Shown: positions 19,038 through 32,849, counted from the stretch's first letter. The stretch: 64,000 nucleotides of DNA from Blastochloris sulfoviridis (GCF_008630065.1 NZ_VWPL01000003.1:1-64000), one strand, 5' to 3'. The notes: a model not told the origin generated them from the letters alone. Numbers and translations are program-made.

Positions 19038-20567
19038 GTGACCGTTGCCCCCGATCCGCAGCTCTTTTCCGCCAAGGCCGACCGGCGGCCCCACGCCGTG
19101 ATCATCGGCGCCGGCTTCGGCGGCCTCGCCGCGGCCATCCGCCTCGGCGCGCGCGGCTATCGGGTCACCGTCGTCGACCGGCTCGACGGACCGGGCGGGC
19201 GCGGGCATGCGTTTCAGCAGGACGGCTATACCTTCGATGCCGGGCCGACCATCGTCACCGCGCCGCACACCTTCGCCGAGCTGTGGGAGCTGTGCGGCAA
19301 GAAGATGTCCGACCACGTGCCGCTGGTGGCGATGAACCCGTTCTACCGCGTCGTCTTCAACGACGGCACGACCTTCGACGCCTGTCAGGACAGCGAGGCG
19401 ATGCGCACCCAGGTGGCCAGGCTCGCCCCCGCCGACCTCGGCGGCTGGGACCGCTTCATGGCCCACAGCGAGGCGCTTTTCCGCGACGTCTACCAGGAAG
19501 TCTCCGACGTCCCATTCCGCTCGATTTGGGATATGTCATTGATCATGGGCGCTGTCGTCCGGCTGCAGGGGTACCGCACGGTCTACGGTCTGGTCTCGCG
19601 TTACGTGAAGGATGAGCGGCTGCGCAAGGCGCTGTCGTTCCACCCGCTGTTCATCGGCGGAAATCCTTTCTCCACCACGGCCTTCTACTGTCTGATCACA
19701 TTTCTGGAGAAGCACTGGGGCGTGCATTTCGCGATGGGTGGAACCGGCAAGCTGGCGGACGGTCTGGCCGACCTCATCAGGGGCCAGGGTGGCGTTCTGC
19801 GCTTCAACGAGGAGGTGGCGGCCATCACCCTCGACGGCCGGCGCGCCAACGGCATCAGGCTGGCCTCGGGCGAGACCATTGCCGCCGACATCGTGGTGTC
19901 GAACGCCGATTCCGCCTTCACCTATCGCCGCCTGCTGCCGCCTGAGGTACGCCGCCGCTGGAGCGACCGCAAGCTCGACCGCTCGCGCTATTCGATGAGC
20001 CTATTCGTCTGGTACTTCGGCACCAACCGCCAGTGGCCGGACGTGCCCCACCACACGATCCTGATGGGTCCGCGCTACAAGGACCTGCTCAAGGACATCT
20101 TCGACCGCAAGTTCCTGGCCTCCGATTTCAGCCTCTACATCTACCGGCCCACCGCCACCGACCCGTCGATGGCGCCCAAGGGCTGCGACAGCTTCTATGC
20201 GCTGTCGCCGGTGCCGAACCTGCAGGGCGACGCCGACTGGACGCAGGCCGCGGAGCCCTATCGCCAAGCGATCGAGGACCGGCTCGACAGCACCCTGCTG
20301 CCTGGGCTCAAGGGCTCGGTCGTCACCTCGCGGGTGGTGACGCCGCTGCACTTCCGCGACGAGCTTTTGTCCCTGAATGGCGCGGCGTTCGGTCTTGAGC
20401 CGATCATGTCCCAGAGCGCCTATTTCCGACCGCACAATCGCAGCGAAGACGTGGATGGCCTCTACCTCGTCGGCGCCGGCACCCAACCCGGTGCCGGTCT
20501 GCCGGCGGTGCTGGCCTCGGCGAAGATTCTCGACAAGGTGGTGCCCGATGCAAAACAATTGGTCTGA
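19038..20567 (+). CDS. crtI: Phytoene desaturase CrtI
   Basis: A 509-residue FAD-dependent desaturase with an N-terminal dinucleotide fold (IIGAGFGGLAAAIRLGARGY, about 22-41) and the C-terminal bacterial CrtI signature around GLYLVGAGTQPGAGLPAVL. It converts phytoene to neurosporene or lycopene. Blastochloris is known for 1,2-dihydro derivatives of these; the enzymes for later steps are not in this window. It starts at GTG with AGAGGAG 8-9 nt before it. The 3' end overlaps crtB by 20 nt. Confidence 0.95.
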   Translation: MTVAPDPQLFSAKADRRPHAVIIGAGFGGLAAAIRLGARGYRVTVVDRLDGPGGRGHAFQQDGYTFDAGPTIVTAPHTFAELWELCGKKMSDHVPLVAMNPFYRVVFNDGTTFDACQDSEAMRTQVARLAPADLGGWDRFMAHSEALFRDVYQEVSDVPFRSIWDMSLIMGAVVRLQGYRTVYGLVSRYVKDERLRKALSFHPLFIGGNPFSTTAFYCLITFLEKHWGVHFAMGGTGKLADGLADLIRGQGGVLRFNEEVAAITLDGRRANGIRLASGETIAADIVVSNADSAFTYRRLLPPEVRRRWSDRKLDRSRYSMSLFVWYFGTNRQWPDVPHHTILMGPRYKDLLKDIFDRKFLASDFSLYIYRPTATDPSMAPKGCDSFYALSPVPNLQGDADWTQAAEPYRQAIEDRLDSTLLPGLKGSVVTSRVVTPLHFRDELLSLNGAAFGLEPIMSQSAYFRPHNRSEDVDGLYLVGAGTQPGAGLPAVLASAKILDKVVPDAKQLV

Positions 20568-21732
20568 CACTTCCTCGCCGGCCGAGAACCTGGCCCCACC
20601 CGACCTGGCCCCACCCGACCTGGCCCCACCCGATCCCTGCCTGGCGGCGGACGACGTCGCCGCCTGCCGGGAGCTGCTGCGCAACGGGTCGCGCTCGTTC
20701 TACACCGCCTCGATGGTGCTGCCGCCGACGGTGCGCACCGCCGCCTGCACGCTCTACGCCTTCTGCCGCGTCGCCGACGACGCGGTCGATCTCGGGGTCG
20801 ACCGCTGCGCCGCGCTGGAGGCGCTGCGCGAGCGGCTGGATCGCGCCTATGCCGGCCGGCCGATGCCCGATCCGGTCGACCGCGCCTTCGCCGAGACGGT
20901 GGAACGCTATGCCGTGCCGCGGGCGCTGCCCGAGGCGCTGCTGGAAGGCTTCGCCTGGGATTCCGAGGGCCGCCGCTACGACGACTTTTCCGGCGTCGTC
21001 GCCTATTCGGCCCGTGTCGCCGCGGCCGTCGGCGCGATGATGACGGTGCTGATGGGCGTGCGCGCGCCCGACGCGATGGCGCGGGCCTGCGACCTCGGCG
21101 TGGCGATGCAGCTCACCAACATCGTCCGCGACGTCGGCGAAGATGCCCGCGCCGGGCGAATCTACCTGCCGCTCGACTGGATGCGCGAGGCCGGCCTCGA
21201 CCCGGACGCCTTCCTCGCCGACCCGGTTTTCGACGCGCGGCTCGCCGCGGTGGTGAAGCGGATGATCGAGGCGGCCGACCGGCTCTATGTCCGCTCGGAG
21301 GCCGGCATCGCTCGACTGCCGCTGAGCTGCCGGCCCGGCATCTGGGCGGCGCGGCTGATCTATGCCGAGATCGGCCGCGAGGTGGCGCGCAACGGCTATG
21401 ATTCGGTGTCGCAGCGGGCGGTGGTGTCGGCCGGCTGCAAGGCGCGCCTGCTCGGCCGGGCGCTGACGCTGGCGCCGCTGCCGGGACGCAGCGAGAGCGC
21501 GCCGCCGCTGCCGGAGGTCGCCTTCCTCGTCGATGCGGTGGCCGGCACGCCCGAGCCCACAGTCCAGCGCGGCGACGCCGAGATCGCCTGGTGGGACGTC
21601 AACGGCCGGGTGGCGGCGATGATCGACATGTTCGCCACCGTCGCCGAGCGCGAACGCGACCGCATCTGCGCCACGCATGGCATTCCACCGCTCGCCCGCG
21701 GCCGCGTCGACCGGACGCTCGGCGCGCGGTGA
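20548..21732 (+). CDS. crtB: Phytoene synthase CrtB
   Basis: A 394-residue squalene/phytoene synthase that condenses two GGPP. The aspartate-rich motifs are in FCRVADDAVD (about 72-81) and LTNIVRDVGEDARAGRIYLP. Catalytic core and length fit the family, but the N-terminus has three tandem LAPPD pentapeptides (residues 15-30) made by an exact 15-bp repeat, which have no counterpart in other CrtB proteins. Translation is coupled to crtI by a 20-nt overlap. Confidence 0.95.
   Translation: MQNNWSDTSSPAENLAPPDLAPPDLAPPDPCLAADDVAACRELLRNGSRSFYTASMVLPPTVRTAACTLYAFCRVADDAVDLGVDRCAALEALRERLDRAYAGRPMPDPVDRAFAETVERYAVPRALPEALLEGFAWDSEGRRYDDFSGVVAYSARVAAAVGAMMTVLMGVRAPDAMARACDLGVAMQLTNIVRDVGEDARAGRIYLPLDWMREAGLDPDAFLADPVFDARLAAVVKRMIEAADRLYVRSEAGIARLPLSCRPGIWAARLIYAEIGREVARNGYDSVSQRAVVSAGCKARLLGRALTLAPLPGRSESAPPLPEVAFLVDAVAGTPEPTVQRGDAEIAWWDVNGRVAAMIDMFATVAERERDRICATHGIPPLARGRVDRTLGAR
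20590..20637. repeat. 15-bp tandem repeat inside crtB
   Basis: Three copies of CTGGCCCCACCCGAC, identical except in the last unit, encoding LAPPD three times near the CrtB N-terminus. It shares the 15-bp period of the repeat in bchY but not its sequence. Confidence 0.9.
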
Positions 21733-21848
21733 GAGCCGGCGGCGAAAGCCGAATCTGGCGCAACACGAACTTGGCGAAAGCCGCCCGTTGGAGCTTGGTG
21801 CGCACGGCCCGTTCCTGGGTTAAATGAGGGCACCGTACGCAAAGGAGA

Positions 21849-22307
21849 ATGGCGATGGATGCGATCGGCCTTCAGGACTTGATCGTCGGTCTCGTAGGTG
21901 TGGGTGTCGGCGGAGGGCTGCTCTACCACGCCCAGGCCCACGCCCGGCGCGTGGAGGAGCTGCGCAAGAAGGCGGAAGAGCTCGGCCACGTCGAAGAGGA
22001 GAAGCCGGCCTATATCTGGACGGCGGGCAAGACGGCGATGATGCTGCGCCCGACCGGCCTCGCCTTCGTGACATTTCTCGGCATGGTCGGCGCCATCGCC
22101 CTGATTTCCGGGGCGATCGGCATCTTCACCTTCATCGGCCTCCTGGTGGCGCTCACCGGCTATGGCATCTGGCTGGTCACGCACATCGACCACCGGGTGT
22201 CGGCGGTTCCCAACAAGCCGCCGGCCGCGCCAGCCGTGACCGAGCCGGCCGCCGAGGCCGTCGAACCGGCGCCCGCCGCCGCGACCCCCGCGCCCGGCGC
22301 GGCCTGA
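21849..22307 (+). CDS. Small membrane protein of unknown function
   Basis: A 152-residue protein that I do not recognise. AAAGGAG lies directly before the ATG. It has a glycine-rich hydrophobic N-terminus (about 8-25: LIVGLVGVGVGGGLLY), a charged amphipathic stretch likely to be a short coiled coil (RRVEELRKKAEELGHVEEEK), two transmembrane helices (about 68-92 and 95-112) and an Ala/Pro/Glu tail of about 30 residues. It lies 116 nt after crtB on the same strand and before the convergent cbbR. Nothing in its sequence ties it to pigments or carbon fixation. Confidence 0.65.
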   Translation: MAMDAIGLQDLIVGLVGVGVGGGLLYHAQAHARRVEELRKKAEELGHVEEEKPAYIWTAGKTAMMLRPTGLAFVTFLGMVGAIALISGAIGIFTFIGLLVALTGYGIWLVTHIDHRVSAVPNKPPAAPAVTEPAAEAVEPAPAAATPAPGAA

Positions 22308-22339
22308 CCGGGGACTGGGCGGCCGGCTCGGCCGGCTCG

Positions 22340-22505
22340 GCCGCCCCTCACCCGGATCGCTGACGCGATCCGACCTCTCCCCGTGAAGAACGGGGAGAGG
22401 TTAGGGAGGTGACGCACTCTTCACCTCTCCCCGCTTGCGGGGAGAGAGCCTGCCCTCGGGCTCCGACCCCGAGAGTCGCGAGCACCGCGAGCGGGTGAGG
22501 GGGCG
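22340..22505. repeat. REP-like palindromic element before cbbR
   Basis: The spacer between the small membrane gene and the cbbR 3' end consists mostly of a palindrome-rich element with arms of the type CCTCTCCCCG/CGGGGAGAGG and CCTCACCC/GGGTGAGG. The same class of element recurs at 54.3 and 59.8 kb. As the flanking genes converge, it may serve as a bidirectional terminator. Confidence 0.7.
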
Positions 22506-22541
22506 TTTGCGGCGGCGGCGCACCCGACTCCGGCAGATGCA

Positions 22542-23513
22542 TCATGTCCGGCTGCCCACCACCGGTTTCGGCAAATCCACATTGGGCAGATCCACCTGCG
22601 GCAGTTCCACCTTGGGCAGGAACCGGTGGCCGTCGGTGGCGAGATAGTCGCGCAGGGCGCGCGCCGCCGGCATCAGCCGCTTGGCCTGCGGCCGCACCAC
22701 GAACCATTTGCGCCACAGCGGCACCCCGTCCACCGGCAACGACACCAGCCGCCCGTCGGCCAGTTCGGTCGCCACCGTGTGGCCGGAGATCACCGCGAGC
22801 CCGAGCCCGGCCATCACCGCCTGCTTGATGGTCTCGTTGGAGCCGATCTCCATGCCGATGCGCGGGCTGACATGCGCCTCGCGGAAATACTGCTCCATCA
22901 GCGTGCGCGTCCCCGAGCCCGCCTCGCGGGTCAGCATCGGATAGGGCACGAGATCGGCAGGCTTGAGGGATCCGCGGCCGACCAGCGGATGGTCGGGCGC
23001 CGCCACGATCAAATGCGGGTGCTCGCCGATCAGCGCGCTCTCCACCGCCATGTGCTCGGGCGGGCGGCCCATGACGGTGACGTCGAGCGCGCCATCCTCG
23101 AACTTGGCGACGATCTCGCCACGATTGCCGATCACCAGCTCGGTCTCGACGCCCGGATGCTGCCTGGCGAACGCCGCCAGCGCGAACGGCGCGAAATACT
23201 TGGCGGTCGACACCACGCCGAGCACCACCCGGCCGCCCTCCAGCGACTTCAACGCCTTCACCGCCGAATCGCAGTCGGACATGGCGATGTCGATGCGCCG
23301 GGCGCAGGCGGCAAGCTCCTCGCCGGCGGCGGTGAGGTGCAGGCCGCGCGTATCGCGCTCGAACAGCGGCAGCCCGACCTCGGCCTCCAGGTTCTTCATC
23401 TGCATGGTCACCGCCGGGGCGGTGACGCCGCAGGCCTCGGCCGCCGCGGCGAAGCTGCCGGTGCGGGCGGCGGCGGAAAGCAGGCGAAGCTGTTTCAGCG
23501 TGACGTGGCGCAT
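22542..23513 (-). CDS. cbbR: LysR-type regulator CbbR
   Basis: A 323-residue LysR-type regulator with an N-terminal winged HTH (RHVTLKQLRLLSAAARTGSF onward) and a C-terminal effector domain. CbbR activates Calvin operons in response to metabolites such as RuBP; its divergent position 92 bp from cbbL supports the call. The last 25 residues are a repeat (LPKVELPQVDLPNVDLPKP) of about 5-residue period made by 15-bp units, another instance of the in-gene repeats of this window. Confidence 0.92.
   Translation of the reverse strand: MRHVTLKQLRLLSAAARTGSFAAAAEACGVTAPAVTMQMKNLEAEVGLPLFERDTRGLHLTAAGEELAACARRIDIAMSDCDSAVKALKSLEGGRVVLGVVSTAKYFAPFALAAFARQHPGVETELVIGNRGEIVAKFEDGALDVTVMGRPPEHMAVESALIGEHPHLIVAAPDHPLVGRGSLKPADLVPYPMLTREAGSGTRTLMEQYFREAHVSPRIGMEIGSNETIKQAVMAGLGLAVISGHTVATELADGRLVSLPVDGVPLWRKWFVVRPQAKRLMPAARALRDYLATDGHRFLPKVELPQVDLPNVDLPKPVVGSRT
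22557..22619. repeat. 15-bp-period repeat at the 3' end of cbbR
   Basis: Imperfect tandem units of about 15 bp (based on GGCAGNTCCACNTTG on the plus strand) encode four LPxVD/E-type pentapeptides at the CbbR C-terminus. Confidence 0.75.
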
Positions 23514-25075
<1,562 letters not shown>

Positions 25076-25091
25076 GGACAGGAGACAGACA

Positions 25092-25481
25092 ATGCGGATC
25101 ACTCAAGGCGCGTATTCGTTCCTGCCCGATCTGACCGACGACCAGATCAGGAAGCAGATCGCCTATTGCCTCGACAAGGGCTGGGCGGTGTCGATCGAGT
25201 TCACCGACGATCCCCACCCCCGCAACACCTATTGGGAGATGTGGGGCAACCCGATGTTCGACCTCGTCGACCCGGTCGGGGTGATGGGCGACCTGGCGGC
25301 GTGCCGCGCCGCCAATCCCGACCACTACATCCGCTTGAACGCCTTCGATTCCAGCCGCGGCTGGGAGGCGGTGCGGCTGTCCTTCATCGTCCAGCGGCCC
25401 AAGGTCGAGCCGACCTTCCGCCTGGAGCGCACCGAGATCGAGGGCCGCACCCAGCGCTACACGCTGGTGACGGTGCGCTGA
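25092..25481 (+). CDS. cbbS: RuBisCO small subunit
   Basis: A 129-residue small subunit of the L8S8 enzyme. The start [19 protein letters not shown] and the C-terminal part [14 protein letters not shown] are typical of red-type small subunits, whose longer C-terminus fills the central channel. It follows cbbL after 16 nt with AGGAGA before the ATG. Confidence 0.97.
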   Translation: MRITQGAYSFLPDLTDDQIRKQIAYCLDKGWAVSIEFTDDPHPRNTYWEMWGNPMFDLVDPVGVMGDLAACRAANPDHYIRLNAFDSSRGWEAVRLSFIVQRPKVEPTFRLERTEIEGRTQRYTLVTVR

Positions 25482-25808
25482 TGATCCACCGGCCGCGGCC
25501 CCTCCCCGCCCGCGGCCGGTGAGACCACGACCGAGACGCTCCCGGCCAGATGCCGTCAAGGACGCGCCATCCGGCCGGAAGCGGCGTCAAGGCGCCCGGG
25601 CACGCGCCTGGACAGAGGGCCCGCGCAGGCCATGCGGACCCCGCGCCCGCAGCGAGCGCATTCTCCGCAGAAGCGGGAACCGGTTTTGCGAAAGAGACTG
25701 TGCCAATTCAATTGCCTAGAGCGTCCGCCCGGGTGATCCGGATCTGTGGACGCTCTAGCGCAATCCGGCCCGCTCGGCCCGATTGCGTATCCAGAGCCGG
25801 AGAATCCG
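25482..25808. other. Spacer between cbbS and cbbX with dispersed repeat
   Basis: 327 bases without a gene. The central part (25656-25760) is a copy of the two-hairpin dispersed repeat described separately. Such structure between cbbS and cbbX could lower expression of the distal cbb genes relative to RuBisCO itself; that is inference. Confidence 0.6.
25656..25760. repeat. Dispersed two-palindrome repeat, copy 2
   Basis: About 105 bp: a GCGCATTCTCCGC... arm with the conserved core AAGCGGGAACCGGTTTTGCG, then TAGAGCGTCC facing GGACGCTCTA. Shared with copies at 1174, 47764, 47867 and 62156. Confidence 0.85.
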
Positions 25809-26705
25809 ATGAACGTGCCCGCGACCCCGACGCCGACGGACGCCGCCCCCGCGGTCGATCTCAAGGCGATGTACCGCGACACCGACATCGGCTCGCTGCT
25901 CGCCGATCTCGACCGCGAGCTGGTGGGGCTGAAGCCGGTCAAGGACCGCATCCGCGAGATCGCCGCCTACCTGCTGGTGGCCCGCGCCCGCGAGAAGCTC
26001 GGCCTCGCCTCGGCGCCGCCGACCTTGCACATGGCGTTTACCGGCAACCCCGGCACCGGCAAGACCACGGTGGCGCTGCGCATGGCGGGTATCCTGCATC
26101 GCCTGGGCTATGTGCGCAAAGGTCACCTCGTCACCGTGACGCGTGACGACTTGGTCGGCCAGTATATCGGCCACACCGCGCCCAAGACCAAGGAAGTTCT
26201 CAAGCGCGCCATGGGTGGCGTGCTGTTCATCGACGAGGCTTATTACCTCTACCGGCCGGAGAACGAGAAGGACTACGGCCAGGAGGCCATCGAGATCCTG
26301 CTGCAGGTGATGGAGAACCAGCGCGACGACCTCGTGGTGATCCTCGCCGGCTATGCCGACCGCATGGACACCTTCTTCTCGGCCAATCCGGGCTTCCGCT
26401 CGCGCATCGCCCACCACATCGATTTTCCGGACTATAGTGACGAGGAACTGCTGCGCATCGCCGAGACCATGGCCGCGGCCGATGGCTACCGCTTCGACGA
26501 CGCCGCCAAGGTGGCGCTGGTCGACTACATCGCCAAGCGACGGGCCCAGCCGAACTTCGCCAATGCCCGCTCGATCCGCAACGCCTTCGACCGGGCGCGG
26601 TTGCGCCAGGCGGTGCGCCTGTTCGACACCGACGCGCCGATCGGGCGCGACGATCTGATGACCCTATCGGCCGCCGAGATTCTGGCGAGCCGCGTAATGA
26701 AATGA
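25809..26705 (+). CDS. cbbX: Red-type RuBisCO activase CbbX
   Basis: A 298-residue AAA+ protein that remodels inhibited red-type RuBisCO by pulling on the large-subunit C-terminus. Walker [11 protein letters not shown] is at about 78-87, Walker [13 protein letters not shown] at about 136-147. The start [10 protein letters not shown] was chosen over an upstream Met because it gives a normal family N-terminus; neither has a strong ribosome binding site. Its presence confirms the form IC assignment of CbbL. Confidence 0.95.
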   Translation: MNVPATPTPTDAAPAVDLKAMYRDTDIGSLLADLDRELVGLKPVKDRIREIAAYLLVARAREKLGLASAPPTLHMAFTGNPGTGKTTVALRMAGILHRLGYVRKGHLVTVTRDDLVGQYIGHTAPKTKEVLKRAMGGVLFIDEAYYLYRPENEKDYGQEAIEILLQVMENQRDDLVVILAGYADRMDTFFSANPGFRSRIAHHIDFPDYSDEELLRIAETMAAADGYRFDDAAKVALVDYIAKRRAQPNFANARSIRNAFDRARLRQAVRLFDTDAPIGRDDLMTLSAAEILASRVMK

Positions 26706-26747
26706 CAAGAACAAGGCCTACAGGCTGGGGAGACCGGGGGACCGCCA

Positions 26748-27806
26748 ATGACACACGCGCCACAAGCCAGACCGCTGCTTGAGGATTATCTCGACGCCTG
26801 GGCCGGCACCGACCCGTCGCGCAAGGCGGTGGCCGACACCGTCGTCGCGCTGGCCCGCGCCACGATCGAGATCTCGTCGCTGATCGCCTTCGGCCCGCTG
26901 GCCGGCGAACTGGGGGCGGCGCGCATCGACAAGGGCGGCGGCGACGCCCAGAAGGAACTCGACGTCATCGCCGACCAGCTCATCCTGCGCCACCTCAAGG
27001 ACGCGCCTGTGGCGGCGATGGCCTCCGAGGAGGCCGACGAGCCGGTGGCGCTCGCCGCGGGGCAGCCGCTGATCGTCGCGGTCGATCCGCTCGACGGCTC
27101 GTCCAACATCGACACCAACACCGCGATCGGCACCATCTTCTCGGTCCTGCCGGCACCGGCCGGCATCGACCCGGCCTCGGCCGACGCCTTCCTGCAGCGC
27201 GGCCGCGCCCAGCTCGCCTCCGGCTATGTCATCTTCGGCCCCAACACCTCGCTGGTGCTGACGGTCGGCACCGGCACCCAGCTCTTCGTGCTCCACCCCG
27301 AAAGCCGGCGCTTCACGCTGGTCACCGAGCGCGTCGCGGTGCCGCCCGATGCCCGCGAGTTCGCCATCAACATGTCGAACTACCGGCACTGGGACGAGCC
27401 CATCCGGCTCTATATCGACGACCTGCTGAAGGGCCAGGAGGGGCCGCGCGACGTCGACTACAACATGCGCTGGGTGGCCTCGATGGTGGCCGAGGCCCAC
27501 CGCATCCTGATCCGCGGCGGCGTCTATCTCTACCCGTCCGACGCGCGCCGGGGCTACACCGCCGGCCGCCTGCGCCTGATCTATGAGGGCAACCCGATCG
27601 CCTTCCTGATGGAGCAGGCGGGCGGTGCCGCCTCCAACGGCGCCGAGCCGATTCTCGACCTCGTGCCGACCGCGCTGCATCAGCGCGTCCCCCTGGTGTT
27701 CGGCTCCAGCGAGAAGGTCGACCGGGTCGCCCGCTACGTGGCAGCCCCCGAATCGATCGCCGAACGATCGCCGCTCTTCGCCAAGCGCGGCCTGTTCCGG
27801 CCCTGA
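26748..27806 (+). CDS. cbbF: Fructose-1,6-bisphosphatase, class I
   Basis: A 352-residue class I fructose-1,6-bisphosphatase. The metal and phosphate site VDPLDGSSNIDTNTAIGTIF is at about 110-129. It regenerates fructose 6-phosphate in the Calvin cycle and in gluconeogenesis and might also act on sedoheptulose bisphosphate. It lies 42 nt after cbbX. Confidence 0.95.
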   Translation: MTHAPQARPLLEDYLDAWAGTDPSRKAVADTVVALARATIEISSLIAFGPLAGELGAARIDKGGGDAQKELDVIADQLILRHLKDAPVAAMASEEADEPVALAAGQPLIVAVDPLDGSSNIDTNTAIGTIFSVLPAPAGIDPASADAFLQRGRAQLASGYVIFGPNTSLVLTVGTGTQLFVLHPESRRFTLVTERVAVPPDAREFAINMSNYRHWDEPIRLYIDDLLKGQEGPRDVDYNMRWVASMVAEAHRILIRGGVYLYPSDARRGYTAGRLRLIYEGNPIAFLMEQAGGAASNGAEPILDLVPTALHQRVPLVFGSSEKVDRVARYVAAPESIAERSPLFAKRGLFRP

Positions 27807-27881
27807 CCGACCGTTGGCGCCGGCCGGCGGCGCGCCGGCGGCCACCGCAATCCGAACACCCGACACGATCGCGAGAAAGCC

Positions 27882-28757
27882 ATGTCCCGCAAGCACCCGA
27901 TCATTGCCGTGACCGGTTCATCCGGCGCCGGCACCACCTCCGTGAAGCGCACCTTCGAGCAGATCTTCCGCCGCGAGGGCGTCACCGCCGCCTTCGTCGA
28001 GGGCGACTCCTTCCACCGCTACGACCGCTACGAGATGCGCGAGCGCATGGCGGAGGAAGGCAAGAAGGGCAACAAGAACTTCAGCCACTTCTCGCCCGAG
28101 ACCAACCTGCTCAAGGAGCTGGAGGATCTGTTCGCCGAATACGGCCGCTCCGGCAGCGGCCGCGTCCGCCGCTACGTCCACGACGCCGAGGAGCAGCAGC
28201 TCTACGGCGCCGAGCCCGGCCGGTTCACCCCGTGGGAGGACATCCAGGGCAGCACCGACCTGCTGTTCTATGAGGGCCTGCACGGCGCCGTGGTGACCGA
28301 GGGCATCAATGTCGCCCAGCACGTCGACCTCAAGATCGGCGTGGTGCCGGTGATCAATCTGGAATGGATCCAGAAGCTGCACCGCGACAAGGCCACCCGC
28401 GGCTACACGACCGACAACGTCACCGAGACCATCCTGCGCCGCATGCCGGACTACGTGCACTACATCTGCCCGCAGTTCACCGAGACCGACATCAACTTCC
28501 AGCGCGCGCCGACCGTCGACACCTCCAACCCGTTCGTCGCCCGCTGGATTCCCACCGCCGACGAATCGATCGTGGTGATCCGCTTCAAGAGCCCGCGCGG
28601 CATCGACTTCCCCTATCTCCTGTCGATGATCGACGGCAGCTGGATGAGCCGGGCGAACTCGATCGTCATTCCCGGCGGCAGGCTGGACATCGCCATGCAG
28701 CTCATCCTGACGCCGATGATCCTGAAACTGATCGAATTGAAGCGCCGGTCGCAGTGA
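27882..28757 (+). CDS. cbbP: Phosphoribulokinase
   Basis: A 291-residue class I phosphoribulokinase that makes the RuBisCO substrate from ribulose 5-phosphate and ATP. The P-loop [14 protein letters not shown] is at about 11-24 and the catalytic region continues with [14 protein letters not shown]. It has no redox-regulatory cysteine pair of the plant type in the N-terminal part, as is usual for bacterial enzymes. It is followed by cbbT after 17 nt. Confidence 0.96.
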   Translation: MSRKHPIIAVTGSSGAGTTSVKRTFEQIFRREGVTAAFVEGDSFHRYDRYEMRERMAEEGKKGNKNFSHFSPETNLLKELEDLFAEYGRSGSGRVRRYVHDAEEQQLYGAEPGRFTPWEDIQGSTDLLFYEGLHGAVVTEGINVAQHVDLKIGVVPVINLEWIQKLHRDKATRGYTTDNVTETILRRMPDYVHYICPQFTETDINFQRAPTVDTSNPFVARWIPTADESIVVIRFKSPRGIDFPYLLSMIDGSWMSRANSIVIPGGRLDIAMQLILTPMILKLIELKRRSQ

Positions 28758-28774
28758 GCCAGGAGGCTAGAGTC

Positions 28775-30793
<2,019 letters not shown>

Positions 30794-30838
30794 CCTCCGC
30801 CTGGAGGCGGTCCAACACTCTTCAGGAGATCCGCGCCT

Positions 30839-31921
30839 ATGGCTCTCGTTTCGCTGCGCCAGCTGCTCGACCACGCCGCCGAGCACGACTATGGCCTGCC
30901 GGCCTTCAACGTCAACAATCTGGAGCAGGTCCGCGCCATCATGGAGGGCGCCCGCGCCGTCCAGGCGCCGGTGATTCTCCAGGCCTCGGCCGGCGCCCGC
31001 AAATATGCCGGCGAGCACTTCCTGCGCCACCTCATCACCGCCGCGGTCGAGTCCTATCCGGAAATCCCGATCGTCATGCACCAGGACCACGGCGCCTCGC
31101 CGGCGGTGTGCGTCTCGGCCATCCGCAACGGCTTCACCTCGGTGATGATGGACGGCTCGCTGCGCGAGGACGGCAAGACCCCGGCCGACCACGCCTACAA
31201 CGCCGAGGTCACCCGCAAGGTGGTCGAGATCTCCCACTCGATCGGCGTCTCGGTGGAGGGCGAACTCGGCGTGCTCGGCTCGCTTGAGACCATGAAGGGC
31301 GACAAGGAGGACGGCCACGGCGCCGAGGGCACCATGACCCGCGAGCAGCTCCTGACCGACCCCGAGGAAGCCGCCCGCTTCGTCGCCGAGACCCAGGTCG
31401 ACGCGCTGGCCATCGCCATCGGCACTTCGCACGGCGCCTACAAGTTCAGCCGCAAGCCGACCGGCGACATCCTAGCCATCGACCGCATCAAGGAGATCCA
31501 CGCCCGCATCCCCAACACCCACCTGGTGATGCACGGCTCCTCCTCGGTGCCGCAGGAGCTCTTGGCCGAGATCCGCGAATTCGGCGGCGACATGAAGGAG
31601 ACCTACGGCGTCCCGGTCGAGGAGATCGTCGAGGGCATCAAGCACGGCGTGCGCAAGGTGAACATCGACACCGATATCCGCCTCGCCATGACCGCCGCCA
31701 TCCGCCGCGTGCTCGGCACCAAGAAGGGCGAGTTCGACCCGCGCAAATATCTCGAGGTCGCCCAGAACGCGGCCAAGGACGTCGTCATCGCCCGGCTCGA
31801 AGCCTTCGGCTGCGCCGGCCAAGCGCCCAAGATCAAGCCGGTCGAGCTCGACGTGATGGCGCAGCGCTACAAGAAGGGCGAGCTGACCCAGGTGGTGACC
31901 AGCGGAAAGGCCGCTGCATGA
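30839..31921 (+). CDS. cbbA: Class II fructose-bisphosphate aldolase, Calvin type
   Basis: A 360-residue class II (zinc) aldolase. Zinc ligands are expected in [15 protein letters not shown] and VMHGSSSVP. The N-terminus [25 protein letters not shown] fits the CbbA subgroup of Calvin operons, which can also act on sedoheptulose bisphosphate. TCAGGAGA lies before the start; the stop overlaps cbbE by 4 nt. Confidence 0.96.
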   Translation: MALVSLRQLLDHAAEHDYGLPAFNVNNLEQVRAIMEGARAVQAPVILQASAGARKYAGEHFLRHLITAAVESYPEIPIVMHQDHGASPAVCVSAIRNGFTSVMMDGSLREDGKTPADHAYNAEVTRKVVEISHSIGVSVEGELGVLGSLETMKGDKEDGHGAEGTMTREQLLTDPEEAARFVAETQVDALAIAIGTSHGAYKFSRKPTGDILAIDRIKEIHARIPNTHLVMHGSSSVPQELLAEIREFGGDMKETYGVPVEEIVEGIKHGVRKVNIDTDIRLAMTAAIRRVLGTKKGEFDPRKYLEVAQNAAKDVVIARLEAFGCAGQAPKIKPVELDVMAQRYKKGELTQVVTSGKAAA

Positions 31922-32598
31922 GCATCGTGATCGCGCCGTCGATCCTGTCGGCCGATTTCGCCCGGCTCGGCGAGGAGGTGCATGCCGTCCTCGCCGGCGG
32001 TGCCGACTGGATCCATTTCGACGTGATGGACGGCCACTACGTGCCGAACCTGACCATCGGCCCGCCGGTGCTGGCCTCGCTGCGCAAGGTGACGACGGCG
32101 CCGATCGACGTGCATCTGATGGTCGAGCCGGTCGACCTGCTGGTCGAGATGTTCGCCGCCGCCGGCGCCAATCTCATCAGCTTCCACCCGGAGGCCAGCC
32201 GCCACGTCGACCGCACCATCGAGCTGATCCGCTCGAAGGGCTGCCAGGCCGGGCTGGTGCTCAATCCGGCGACGCCGCTGTCGGTGCTCGACTGGGTTCT
32301 GCCCAAGCTCGACCTGGTGCTGCTGATGACCGTCAACCCCGGCTTCGGCGGACAGGCCTTCATCGAGGCCATGATTCCCAAGGTCGCCGCCACCCGCCGG
32401 CTGATCGACGAGTCGGGCCGCGATATCCGGCTTGAGATCGACGGCGGCGTCTCGGCCAAGAATATCGGCCGCATCGCCAAGGCCGGCGCCGATACGTTCG
32501 TGGCCGGCAGCGCCATTTTCGGCTCAGGCGATTACGCCGCCACCATCAAGGCGATGCGCGACGAGGTCGCCGCCGCCTTCCAGGTCGCCGCCGAATAG
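31918..32598 (+). CDS. cbbE: Ribulose-phosphate 3-epimerase
   Basis: A 226-residue TIM-barrel epimerase interconverting xylulose 5-phosphate and ribulose 5-phosphate. Motifs [39 protein letters not shown] and IDGGVSAKN are all in place. It is the last gene of the cbb operon (ATGA overlap with cbbA) and is followed by two hairpins, one with a T run. Confidence 0.97.
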   Translation: MSIVIAPSILSADFARLGEEVHAVLAGGADWIHFDVMDGHYVPNLTIGPPVLASLRKVTTAPIDVHLMVEPVDLLVEMFAAAGANLISFHPEASRHVDRTIELIRSKGCQAGLVLNPATPLSVLDWVLPKLDLVLLMTVNPGFGGQAFIEAMIPKVAATRRLIDESGRDIRLEIDGGVSAKNIGRIAKAGADTFVAGSAIFGSGDYAATIKAMRDEVAAAFQVAAE

Positions 32599-32691
32599 GG
32601 ACCAGACCAACGGCCGCCAGCGCGGACCGTCGGTTCCGATCGGGGATTTTCGCGAAATCTCCGATGTCCCGAAAGAAAAAGCCGCGAGAGT

Positions 32692-32725
32692 CAACGGCCC
32701 CACGCGTCCGCGCTTGGGGCCGTTG
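32692..32725. repeat. Stem-loop after cbbE
   Basis: Perfect 10-bp arms CAACGGCCCC (32692-32701) and GGGGCCGTTG (32716-32725) with a 14-nt loop, in the spacer between the converging cbb and puhE ends. It may stabilise the 3' end of one transcript. Confidence 0.6.
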
Positions 32726-32792
32726 GTATCGGGCGGGCGCCCGGCCTGATCCGGCCGAAGCCGAAACGCGCCTGCGAAAAGCCCTGCGAAAA

Positions 32793-32824
32793 GAGGCCCC
32801 GGCGATGCGGTCGCCGGGGCTTTT
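32793..32824. terminator. Bidirectional terminator between cbbE and puhE
   Basis: Arms GCCCCGGCGA (32796-32805) and TCGCCGGGGC (32811-32820) with a 5-nt loop, followed on the plus strand by TTTT (32821-32824); the minus strand also ends in a pyrimidine run with TTTT. It separates the convergent Calvin and puh operons. Confidence 0.85.
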
Positions 32825-32849
32825 CCATGGTCACGGTCCGGACCGGCGC

